The position numbers and the translations under genes were made by a program. Positions 1 to 5,795 of a stretch of 5,795 nucleotides of DNA are shown here, piece after piece; position 1 is the first letter of the stretch, and every line of letters starts with the position of its first letter. The DNA lies in NCBI GenBank assembly GCA_007129085.1, contig SKWF01000166.1, positions 1 through 5,795 on the forward strand, read 5' to 3'. The notes beneath the pieces are model-generated. The model saw only the letters and a list, made by a program, of their open reading frames with translations, searched no databases and was not told where the DNA came from. Source of the DNA: Balneolaceae bacterium (lineage in GTDB: Bacteria; Bacteroidota; Rhodothermia; Balneolales; Balneolaceae).

Positions 1-625
1 CATTATACTCCCGGCTTGATGGATCCGTAACCGTTCCGTGAATACTTTTATGCTGATTTGCCCAGGTAGAAAAACGTTGCAGGCCATCCGGGTTCAGGCT
101 TGGGTCAATCAAAATCACAGAGTTTGCCAGCATCTCATCTATTTCATCTCCCTGTGCAGCGGCAAGATGGTACGCCATCACCATGGAGGCATTCGAACCA
201 CTCGGCTCATTTCCGTGAACGCTGTAGCCTAAATTCACGATCACCGGCATTGTGCTGATATCCAAATCCCCCGACTCTTGCGGATCAGCTAACAGGTGAT
301 GCTGCTCTTTAATTTGATCCAGATTCTCGTGGTTATCCGGCGAGGTGATCGTCAGCATAACCAGCGGGCGATCTTCGTGCGTGTAAGCATACTCTTTGTA
401 GGTCACACGGTCGGATGCTTCCGCCACCGCGCGCATATAAAAAACCAGCTTATCGTGAGTTATATGCCATTGGCCAACTTCATGACCAACAACTTCGGCC
501 GGAGTTGGAATAGATTCATCATAGGTAACATCATCGGGCAGATAATAATCGAGCGTTACCTGTGCACTTGCCGAAGTGGCAAACAGAAAAGTGAGAAAAA
601 AAACGGACAGTAGACGTAGCTTCAT
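1..625 (-). CDS. Secreted M14-family zinc carboxypeptidase, N-terminal part (cut by window edge)
   Basis: This is the first 208 residues of a secreted metallopeptidase; the 3' end lies left of the window. The ATG at 625-623 begins a clear signal peptide: Lys/Arg near the start, a hydrophobic stretch to about residue 17, then SASA-Q with likely cleavage after Ala21. The mature part contains GYSVHGNEPSG (residues 133-143), in which His137 and Glu140 fit the HxxE zinc-ligand pair of M14 carboxypeptidases. It is followed by DPSLNPDG (174-181), matching the conserved NPDG segment of this family, and by DPSSREYN at the edge, where substrate-binding residues normally begin. The third zinc ligand (His) and the catalytic Glu would lie in the missing part, so activity cannot be judged. 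From the family, it should cleave peptides in the periplasm or outside the cell. There is no obvious Shine-Dalgarno. A terminator separates it from the upstream same-strand gene, so it probably has its own promoter. Confidence 0.88.
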   Translation of the reverse strand, partial: MKLRLLSVFFLTFLFATSASAQVTLDYYLPDDVTYDESIPTPAEVVGHEVGQWHITHDKLVFYMRAVAEASDRVTYKEYAYTHEDRPLVMLTITSPDNHENLDQIKEQHHLLADPQESGDLDISTMPVIVNLGYSVHGNEPSGSNASMVMAYHLAAAQGDEIDEMLANSVILIDPSLNPDGLQRFSTWANQHKSIHGTVTDPSSREYN

Positions 626-688
626 AGTACTTGATTTGATTTAAGAGAGTTAATACAGAGCAATAAACTTTTCGGTGTTACTTAACCT

Positions 689-716
689 ACTTTAGATAAA
701 TGAAAAAATCTGTCAA
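689..716 (-). promoter_or_regulatory. Weak candidate promoter for the M14 carboxypeptidase gene
   Basis: Read on the minus strand, TTGACA (716-711) is followed after 16 bases by TAAAGT (694-689), about 65 bases upstream of the carboxypeptidase start. The first box matches the sigma-70 -35 consensus exactly; the second is a poor -10. Bacteroidota use a different promoter consensus (TTTG near -33 and TAnnTTTG near -7), which I did not find clearly here. The position, between the preceding terminator and the gene, is right for a promoter, but the exact elements are a guess. Confidence 0.25.
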
Positions 717-718
717 TA

Positions 719-754
719 TATTCGTTGAATAAATATAATGACGGAAAAATTCCG
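719..754. repeat. Two short inverted repeats in the carboxypeptidase upstream region
   Basis: Two small perfect dyads lie close together: TATTC-GTT-GAATA at 719-731 and CGGAA-AAA-TTCCG at 742-754. Each has 5-base arms and a 3-base centre. They lie just upstream of the candidate -35 box and could be operator half-sites, but dyads this short are expected by chance in AT-rich DNA. Confidence 0.2.
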
Positions 755-790
755 ACAATCACCGACGGGTATAACTTAGACAATTCCCCC

Positions 791-831
791 TTAAAATAAG
801 AAACCCTCCCTATTACTCAACAGGGAGGGTT
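791..831 (-). terminator. Intrinsic terminator after the baeRF gene
   Basis: AACCCTCCCT (802-811) and AGGGAGGGTT (822-831) form a perfect 10-base-pair GC-rich stem around a 10-base loop. On the minus strand the stem is followed by a T-rich run (TCTTATTTTAA, about 801-791), as expected for a Rho-independent terminator. The stem begins about 20 bases past the baeRF stop codon (854-852). It should end that transcript and insulate the carboxypeptidase gene downstream on the same strand. The plus-strand reading has a weaker T tract (TTCTTTC) and no plus-strand gene before it. Confidence 0.88.
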
Positions 832-851
832 CTTTCGTCATTACTTCTTAA

Positions 852-1979
852 TCAGAACCGGAATTCTGCCGCTACATTTGCTTTCATCGGCATATCTGAT
901 TTAGGCAGCATATAAACTTTACTGCCCGTTTCTCTTCCTTTGGATGCAAGCCAGTTCATCAAGTCCACATCTTCATCTTTTGGTTCGTCCGTAAAGTGAA
1001 CGGCATGATTTTCCTCATCATAACGCCCCCAGCGGGTTTCACCTTGAGAGATAAATATGGTTTTGGATTTCCCCATCACCGTGGATTCAACGATTTCTGA
1101 GAGATTATTGGAAACTTTATCACTTCCCTTCTCAGAAAACTGCTCCAATGATTTGTACATATCCTTCAGGAAGTACGCCTTTATCTCTTTCCAACCCTCA
1201 TCTCTCAGCTGCACATCCGTTAGTTCATCCGGATTTGTTGTAATCGCATGCTCGAGCGAGCGGTTGTAGTTATTTATCTTTTTATAAAACGCCAGGTTAT
1301 CCTCCAGCCCTATGAGTATCAGGGGTTCATTCCTGCTTTTCATCGTTTGGGTAATCTCTTTCTCCAGCTCACGGAAATACTGTTCCGTTACGATTCGCCG
1401 ATCTTCATCGCCCGATCCGTGGCCAAAGAACATTGCATCTTCACCCTGGGCACCGGTATGGAATTGAAGCTCCTTTTCAGGCGTAACCTCCAGGTATTCA
1501 TCAACAGAGTTGGGAGCCTCTTGCGGGGTAATATCCATTACCTCATTGCGGGTGCAGTGCAACAGCCGTGCGTTGCTCCGGCTTACCGCCAAAACACTGT
1601 ACGTTCCATCCATACTGACCATTGGTAGCAGGGGTGTAATCAAAAAGTGGCTGTTTACGTACGTTTTCTCTTCTACAGAGTACGGAACCTGGTAGTACTC
1701 AAAGAAATCTTTCGCAATGTATGCTACCAATCCTTTGTCTTGATGCGACCAAAACCGCGGTTGCGACAATAGACCCGTTGCCGGTTTCATTATCTCTTCA
1801 GCTTCAGCCTCTTTCATCCCGCGCTTTTTCAATTTATTTACGGCTTTAGCAATCAAATTTTTAAATCGAATGGGGTCCTGTTTTGACTCTTCTCCTTTTT
1901 TGTGGGTTGGCAATGTGATGGAAACAAGTGGGTTTCCATTCTTTTCAAGAATTGCATCTACGGTTTTGTCACTTACCAT
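852..1979 (-). CDS. Bacterial archaeo-eukaryotic release factor (baeRF) family protein
   Basis: This is a complete, soluble, acidic 375-residue protein with no signal peptide or membrane segment. It matches from memory the pattern of bacterial homologues of archaeal/eukaryotic release factor eRF1 (baeRF families, probably family 3 or 7). The landmarks are SITLPTH (20-26), DPIRFKNLI (35-43), LSQPRFWSHQDKGLVAYIA (71-89), ITPLLP (114-119), LAVSRSNARLL (130-140), LQFHT (171-175) and the glycine-rich FFGHGSGDEDRR (184-195) before YFRELEKEI. The family is proposed, mainly from comparative genomics, to act at the ribosome in termination, rescue or quality control; its biochemistry is little known. 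The glycine-rich loop may correspond to the eRF1 GGQ loop, but it is not GGQ, so peptidyl-tRNA hydrolysis is unproven. The start is supported by GAGG five bases upstream (1988-1985 on the minus strand). The gene is divergent from the Nramp-like gene and followed by a strong terminator. The exact subfamily is uncertain. Confidence 0.8.
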   Translation of the reverse strand: MVSDKTVDAILEKNGNPLVSITLPTHKKGEESKQDPIRFKNLIAKAVNKLKKRGMKEAEAEEIMKPATGLLSQPRFWSHQDKGLVAYIAKDFFEYYQVPYSVEEKTYVNSHFLITPLLPMVSMDGTYSVLAVSRSNARLLHCTRNEVMDITPQEAPNSVDEYLEVTPEKELQFHTGAQGEDAMFFGHGSGDEDRRIVTEQYFRELEKEITQTMKSRNEPLILIGLEDNLAFYKKINNYNRSLEHAITTNPDELTDVQLRDEGWKEIKAYFLKDMYKSLEQFSEKGSDKVSNNLSEIVESTVMGKSKTIFISQGETRWGRYDEENHAVHFTDEPKDEDVDLMNWLASKGRETGSKVYMLPKSDMPMKANVAAEFRF

Positions 1980-2076
1980 ACTTACCTCATGTCAGTCTTA
2001 AGGTTACGGTTGAATTATATCTTACTACTATAAATAAAAGTTTGCTAAAATGGTTCCATATTACCTTTTTAAATTT
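1980..2076. promoter_or_regulatory. Divergent intergenic spacer between baeRF and the Nramp-like gene
   Basis: This AT-rich spacer of about 97 bases lies between two divergent starts and must hold promoters for both. TATAAA at 2029-2034 on the plus strand could be a -10 element for the transporter, but no well-spaced -35 box is visible (TTGAAT at 2010-2015 is only 13 bases away). If that -10 is real, transcription would start near 2041, leaving almost no leader for an ATG at 2050 and favouring translation from 2077. No clear operator or riboswitch is seen. Confidence 0.35.
1985..1988 (-). promoter_or_regulatory. Shine-Dalgarno of the baeRF gene
   Basis: On the minus strand GAGG is followed by TAAGT and then the ATG at 1979-1977, a spacing of five bases. 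It is the only convincing ribosome binding site at a gene start in this window and fixes the baeRF start. Another ATG at 1990-1988 overlaps it but is out of frame. Confidence 0.6.
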
Positions 2077-3342
2077 ATGAATTTTAAAGACCAAAAATGG
2101 ATTGGAATTAGAAAGAGTATCGGCCCCGGATTGATTATGGCCGCAGCCGCAATTGGTGTTTCTCACCTTGTTCAATCAACCCGAGCGGGAGCCGAATTTG
2201 GGTTTGCTTTGGTGTGGGCGGTACTGTTTGCCAACCTTTTTAAATATCCATTCCTGGAATTTGGGCCGAGGTACGCCATCGCCACCGGTCAAAATATGGT
2301 TTATGGATACGCAAAATTAGGCAGGTGGGCCATCTGGCTTTTCACCCTCTTTACAGTCGGCACTATGTTCGCCATTCTTGCCGCCGTTACAGTTGTTACG
2401 GCAAGCCTCGCCTCACAACTTACCGGAATTTCGCTGTCTCTGCCTGTATGGAGCACAATTATTCTGGGTCTTTCCATCCTGTTATTGATACGAAACAGCT
2501 ACTCCATTTTAGATGGTGCCATTAAATTTTTGATGACAATCCTCGCCGTCTCCACAATTGTAGCCGTGGGTGCAGCTCTTTTTCAAGGCGGTCATCATAC
2601 CGTCGCTGAATTCCCCACTCCCGAAATATGGACAGCCACCGGCATCGCTTTTATTATCGCCCTGATGGGCTGGATGCCCATTCCTATTGACGCATCGGTC
2701 TGGCACTCCATGTGGACCCTCGAGCGGTCGAAGCAGACCGGCCACAATCCATCGCTGAAAGAATCGCTCATCGATTTTAATATCGGGTACATCGGCGCGG
2801 CACTTTTCGCGCTCTGTTTTCTATTCCTCGGAGCACTGATTATGTACGGTTCGGGAGAATCATTTGCCGAAAGCGGCGCTGCTTTTTCGCAACAACTGAT
2901 TCAGCTCTACACCCTCACCCTTGGCGATTGGGCCTATACCGTCATTATCATCTGCGCATTTACAACCATGTTTAGCACCACATTTACCGTTGCCGATACC
3001 TACCCACGGGTTTGCAACGAAATTATCGCCGTACTAAAAAAGGAGGAGGGAACAGAGCCCCGAAGTAAACGATATCCATGGCTTTTGATTAGTATTAGCC
3101 TCAGTTCTTTACTTTTTCTTGTGTTGATGGGCGATCGGTTTCGGTTAATGATCGATCTCGCCACAACCCTTTCGTTTCTTACCGCACCGGTTCTGGCGTT
3201 CATCAACTACAAACTGATTTTTCATACCAATATTGATGAAACCCATCAGCCGAAACGGTGGTTACAGTGGCTGGCCATAACAGGGATTGTATTTTTAGCA
3301 GGATTTGCGATCTTTTATCTCTACTGGATTATTCCAATCTAA
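2077..3342 (+). CDS. Nramp/SLC11-fold divalent metal transporter homologue with non-canonical binding motifs
   Basis: This is an inner-membrane protein of 421 residues with about 11 hydrophobic segments. An in-frame ATG at 2050 would add nine residues (numbering below counts from it). I prefer 2077 because the extension falls in AT-rich spacer and GPG follows at a normal distance; neither start has a Shine-Dalgarno. Nramp hallmarks are GPGLIMAAAAIG (25-36), STRAGAEFG (43-51) in and after helix 1, and FGPRYAIATGQNM (71-83), like the family's helix 2 LGIATG region. However, the helix 1 DPGN metal-binding motif is replaced by GVSH (36-39), and the helix 6 MPH motif reads MPI (209-211) within GWMPIPIDASVWHS. 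Canonical family members are proton-coupled Mn/Fe importers; without the Asp and Asn ligands the substrate here cannot be assumed. It may carry another ion or solute, or use another coupling mode. It probably forms an operon with the gene 15 bases downstream. Confidence 0.88.
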   Translation: MNFKDQKWIGIRKSIGPGLIMAAAAIGVSHLVQSTRAGAEFGFALVWAVLFANLFKYPFLEFGPRYAIATGQNMVYGYAKLGRWAIWLFTLFTVGTMFAILAAVTVVTASLASQLTGISLSLPVWSTIILGLSILLLIRNSYSILDGAIKFLMTILAVSTIVAVGAALFQGGHHTVAEFPTPEIWTATGIAFIIALMGWMPIPIDASVWHSMWTLERSKQTGHNPSLKESLIDFNIGYIGAALFALCFLFLGALIMYGSGESFAESGAAFSQQLIQLYTLTLGDWAYTVIIICAFTTMFSTTFTVADTYPRVCNEIIAVLKKEEGTEPRSKRYPWLLISISLSSLLFLVLMGDRFRLMIDLATTLSFLTAPVLAFINYKLIFHTNIDETHQPKRWLQWLAITGIVFLAGFAIFYLYWIIPI

Positions 3343-3357
3343 CCTAACCCGTTTTGT

Positions 3358-5795
3358 ATGAAGGCTGTTTTTCTCGGATTTTTATTCTGCCTGTTTCCGG
3401 CTGCAGATCTTTTTGCGCAGCTCTATTCCAACCAGTACCGGGTACCGGACCAAAATTGGCAGGAGCTGAAATCCGAGAGGTTTCGTGTCATCTATCCGGC
3501 GGATTATCACGATGAGGCGGTTCGTACGCTTTCCATCCTTGAGCTGGAATATGACGATATACAGGAGCTGGTTGGGGGAAGTTTGCGAGACTTTCCCATA
3601 ATTCTGAATCCCGAAAACGACCGATCAAACGGTTTTGTGGCTCCTCTTAATTTTCGTTCGGAGATAGAGATTGCACCGATCATCAGCAAAGCATTGAATC
3701 CACGATCGGGAGATTGGCTTGAATCGGTGGTTCCCCATGAGCTCGTTCACGCGCTCCATTTTAGTAACATCAGCACGTTCTCTATTCCCGGACTTATAAG
3801 CATTTTTTCGCCCGATGCCGCACGCTCTATTCATGCGGCCGCACCACTGGGACTGCTCGAAGGAATTGCCGTGGAGCATGAAAGCCACAACACCATGCCG
3901 GAATCGGGCCGGGGGAATTACCCCTATTTTTACAACCAGTTCAACGCCCTGCTCGGCACCGATAAAGAGTGGTCTATGGGTCAGTTAGTGCATATTTCAA
4001 CGGCTACAACTCCGTTTAACCGGCACTATATTGGCGGGTATGAATTTGTGAACTGGCTCCAAAACGAGCATGGAGATGACGCCATGCGTCAAGCGATTGA
4101 GTGGCATCACAAATACCCGTTTTTAGGATTTGGCCTCGCCCTTCGCCGAACAACCGGTCAGTTTCCGGCCACTCTCTACAAAAATTTTCAAGAGCAACAC
4201 CGGGCTGATGAGGATCGAAGATTGGAGAATATGGAGCACCGAACCGATGCAAAAGCTACCAAAATTCCATTTTCATCTACCTGTACCCGCACCAGTCGTC
4301 CCGTTTGGCTTGATGATGACACCGTTCTATTCTACGGCCGCGCCTGTAACCGGGAGTCCGGTTTTTACACACATTCATTTTCAAGCGGGGAGACCAAACT
4401 TTTGCACGAAGTTCTCATCACCGGCGATAACAACTACCACATCTCCCCCGACCGCACCAATCTGCTTTACGCCCGCCACCACGTTGATCCTTTTTACAAC
4501 AATGTTTTTCGGGCTGATATTCACGAGCTCAACCTCACCACCGGGAAATCGGAACGGCTTACACGAAACAAGCGAGTTACTTCACCTCGTTATCACGGGG
4601 ATGAAATTTTTGCCCTGCAGACCCGAGGTCAAGAGCGCCATCTTGTAAAAGTTGAGGATGGCGACATTCAGCAAAGCATCCCGATGGCGGAAAATAGCTC
4701 CGTCATTGAGTTCGACGTTCATCAAACCGAAAAAAACCGGGCCGCCATATTGGGACGAAAAAATGGCGTGCAGGCTCTATGGTTCGAATCACTCGATGAC
4801 ATTGACACCCTTTTTGCCCGAGACCCCGATATCTTTTTCTCCGGCGGTTCTATTTTTGATCCTGCCTGGCACCCTGATGAACGTCGATTGTTGTTTACCG
4901 CCGACCATACCGGCACGATGAATATTTACGAATATGATATGGATCGGGAAGAGGTAACCCGCCTGACTGAGAGTAGATTTAATGCTTATGAAGCCGGTTA
5001 TTCGTTTGATGGTAATGGCATTAGCTACATCGGACAGGAGAAAAATGAGCAGCATCCTTTTATTCTCTCAACAGAAAATTTTGTTAACAGAACGCTGTCG
5101 GACGGCGAGTGGATAGGGGACGATGAGACGCTTGCGTATATGAATCGACCGCTTTTAAACCGGGAAGAGGAGGTAGATAAATCGGGGTGGAATCAAAGCG
5201 ACTATTCCACCGGGTTGGGATGGCTGAAACCCCGGTTGTGGGTCCCCACTTTTAACAGCCGGGATGCGAGCGGGATTGATGAAATTGGGCTGCGGTTGGA
5301 AAGCGGCGATCGGATGAGCCGACATTCGTACGACATGGAAATTACCAATTTTGCCGATCGGTTTTGGTTTGATGGTACCTACCAATATTCCGGATTTTAT
5401 CCCGGGTTTGAAATTAACGTTTTTGATTCGCCCATTCTTACAACCTTGCGTCCCGAAATTGATGGTGAGCAGGTAGCCATTCCGCTAATCAATCAACAGC
5501 GTGGGGCGGCACTTTCTGTTCCCATACCGATTCGGCTGGAGCAAAACAGCCGGTTTTCATCTCTGTTTTTTGAACCGGAGTATATTCTATCGCGACGCAC
5601 ATTTCGGGATCGGCAGGACGCCAGAATTTCCTACTCAGATGCAACTACGCTTCATACTGTGGGATTATCTACCACTTTTAATTTCGGGATTCGCCAATTT
5701 ACCCGCGATGTTCAGCCTAACAGGGGTGTTCGATTGTTTACCCAAACCCGGTATGGACTGAATGATGCCGACTTTACTCTTGAGCTTCCTAATGA
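3358..5795 (+). CDS. Secreted HExxH zinc peptidase with TolB-like propeller and outer-membrane beta-barrel (3' end beyond window)
   Basis: The frame is open from the ATG at 3358 to the window end (812 codons, no stop). Residues 1-20 are a signal peptide ending LFA-Q. Residues about 35-290 resemble a gluzincin (MA-clan) peptidase: PHELVHALH (126-134) is the HExxH zinc motif (His127, Glu128, His131), and LLEGIAVEHES (166-176) offers Glu168 as the likely third ligand. Residues about 315-575 contain TolB/WD40-like blades, for example ISPDRTNLLYAR (362-373), DPAWHPDERRLLFTA (501-515) and AGYSFDGNGISYIG (546-559). From about residue 620 the sequence is rich in alternating and aromatic residues (FWFDGTYQYSGFYPGF, 669-684), suggesting strands of an outer-membrane barrel. 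The only two cysteines after the signal peptide, Cys309 and Cys330, could form a disulfide. The likely site is the outer membrane with a periplasmic or surface protease; the substrate is unknown. It begins 15 bases after the Nramp-like stop, without a clear Shine-Dalgarno, and is probably co-transcribed. Confidence 0.8.
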   Translation, partial: MKAVFLGFLFCLFPAADLFAQLYSNQYRVPDQNWQELKSERFRVIYPADYHDEAVRTLSILELEYDDIQELVGGSLRDFPIILNPENDRSNGFVAPLNFRSEIEIAPIISKALNPRSGDWLESVVPHELVHALHFSNISTFSIPGLISIFSPDAARSIHAAAPLGLLEGIAVEHESHNTMPESGRGNYPYFYNQFNALLGTDKEWSMGQLVHISTATTPFNRHYIGGYEFVNWLQNEHGDDAMRQAIEWHHKYPFLGFGLALRRTTGQFPATLYKNFQEQHRADEDRRLENMEHRTDAKATKIPFSSTCTRTSRPVWLDDDTVLFYGRACNRESGFYTHSFSSGETKLLHEVLITGDNNYHISPDRTNLLYARHHVDPFYNNVFRADIHELNLTTGKSERLTRNKRVTSPRYHGDEIFALQTRGQERHLVKVEDGDIQQSIPMAENSSVIEFDVHQTEKNRAAILGRKNGVQALWFESLDDIDTLFARDPDIFFSGGSIFDPAWHPDERRLLFTADHTGTMNIYEYDMDREEVTRLTESRFNAYEAGYSFDGNGISYIGQEKNEQHPFILSTENFVNRTLSDGEWIGDDETLAYMNRPLLNREEEVDKSGWNQSDYSTGLGWLKPRLWVPTFNSRDASGIDEIGLRLESGDRMSRHSYDMEITNFADRFWFDGTYQYSGFYPGFEINVFDSPILTTLRPEIDGEQVAIPLINQQRGAALSVPIPIRLEQNSRFSSLFFEPEYILSRRTFRDRQDARISYSDATTLHTVGLSTTFNFGIRQFTRDVQPNRGVRLFTQTRYGLNDADFTLELPN

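Noticed and set aside
38..613. Plus-strand open frames of 64 and 105 codons
   Set aside because: They are antisense to the M14 carboxypeptidase, whose minus-strand frame shows a signal peptide and HxxE and NPDG motifs.
1987..2175. Minus-strand 62-codon open frame across the divergent spacer
   Set aside because: It overlaps the start of the Nramp-like gene antisense and shows no recognisable features; low-complexity spacer sequence accounts for it.
3040..3051. Strong Shine-Dalgarno-like run AGGAGGAGGG inside the Nramp-like gene
   Set aside because: It encodes Lys-Glu-Glu-Gly in a cytoplasmic loop and no start codon follows at a suitable distance.
4130..4921. Plus-strand open frames of 172 and 89 codons in a second frame
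   Set aside because: They overlap the propeller region of the long frame from 3358, which stays open throughout and has recognisable domain motifs. The overlapping frames are Pro/Thr-rich shadows without family features.
5164..5175. GAGGAGGT Shine-Dalgarno-like sequence inside the peptidase/barrel gene
   Set aside because: It encodes consecutive Glu residues and is not followed by a start codon opening a plausible gene.
3120..5760. Frequent CGATCGG-like palindromes
   Set aside because: They fall in different codon contexts within coding sequence (for example Asp-Arg codons), are irregularly spaced, and fit codon and dinucleotide preference rather than an organised repeat.

Overview
The window looks like ordinary chromosomal DNA from a Bacteroidota- or Balneolota-like Gram-negative bacterium, probably marine. 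The evidence is indirect: moderate GC with AT-rich intergenic gaps, few Shine-Dalgarno sequences, signal peptides ending in Ala-Gln, an outer-membrane barrel protein of a style common in that group, and a baeRF protein of a type often found there. This assignment is inference; no rRNA or marker gene is present.

Layout from left to right. Bases 1-625 (minus strand) hold the first 208 codons of a secreted M14-type zinc carboxypeptidase, whose 3' part lies beyond the window. Bases 626-851 are intergenic. They carry a strong intrinsic terminator for the next minus-strand gene, then the upstream region of the carboxypeptidase gene with two short inverted repeats. Bases 852-1979 (minus) encode a complete 375-residue cytoplasmic protein of the bacterial archaeo-eukaryotic release factor (baeRF) type. 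A short AT-rich divergent spacer follows. Bases 2077-3342 (plus) encode an Nramp/SLC11-fold membrane transporter in which the canonical metal-binding motifs are replaced. Fifteen bases after its stop, a long plus-strand reading frame opens at 3358 and runs off the window end (812 codons visible). It has a signal peptide, an HExxH zinc-peptidase domain, a TolB-like beta-propeller and the start of what looks like an outer-membrane beta-barrel.

The transporter and the peptidase/propeller/barrel gene are probably co-transcribed, because the gap is tiny and holds no terminator. The baeRF gene is divergent from them, and the carboxypeptidase gene, though on the same strand as baeRF, is separated from it by a terminator. 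No mobile element, CRISPR array, tRNA or rRNA was seen. The most notable items are the non-canonical Nramp binding site and the three-part peptidase/propeller/barrel protein with its apparent link to the transporter. The window does not give convincing evidence of a wholly new multi-gene system.
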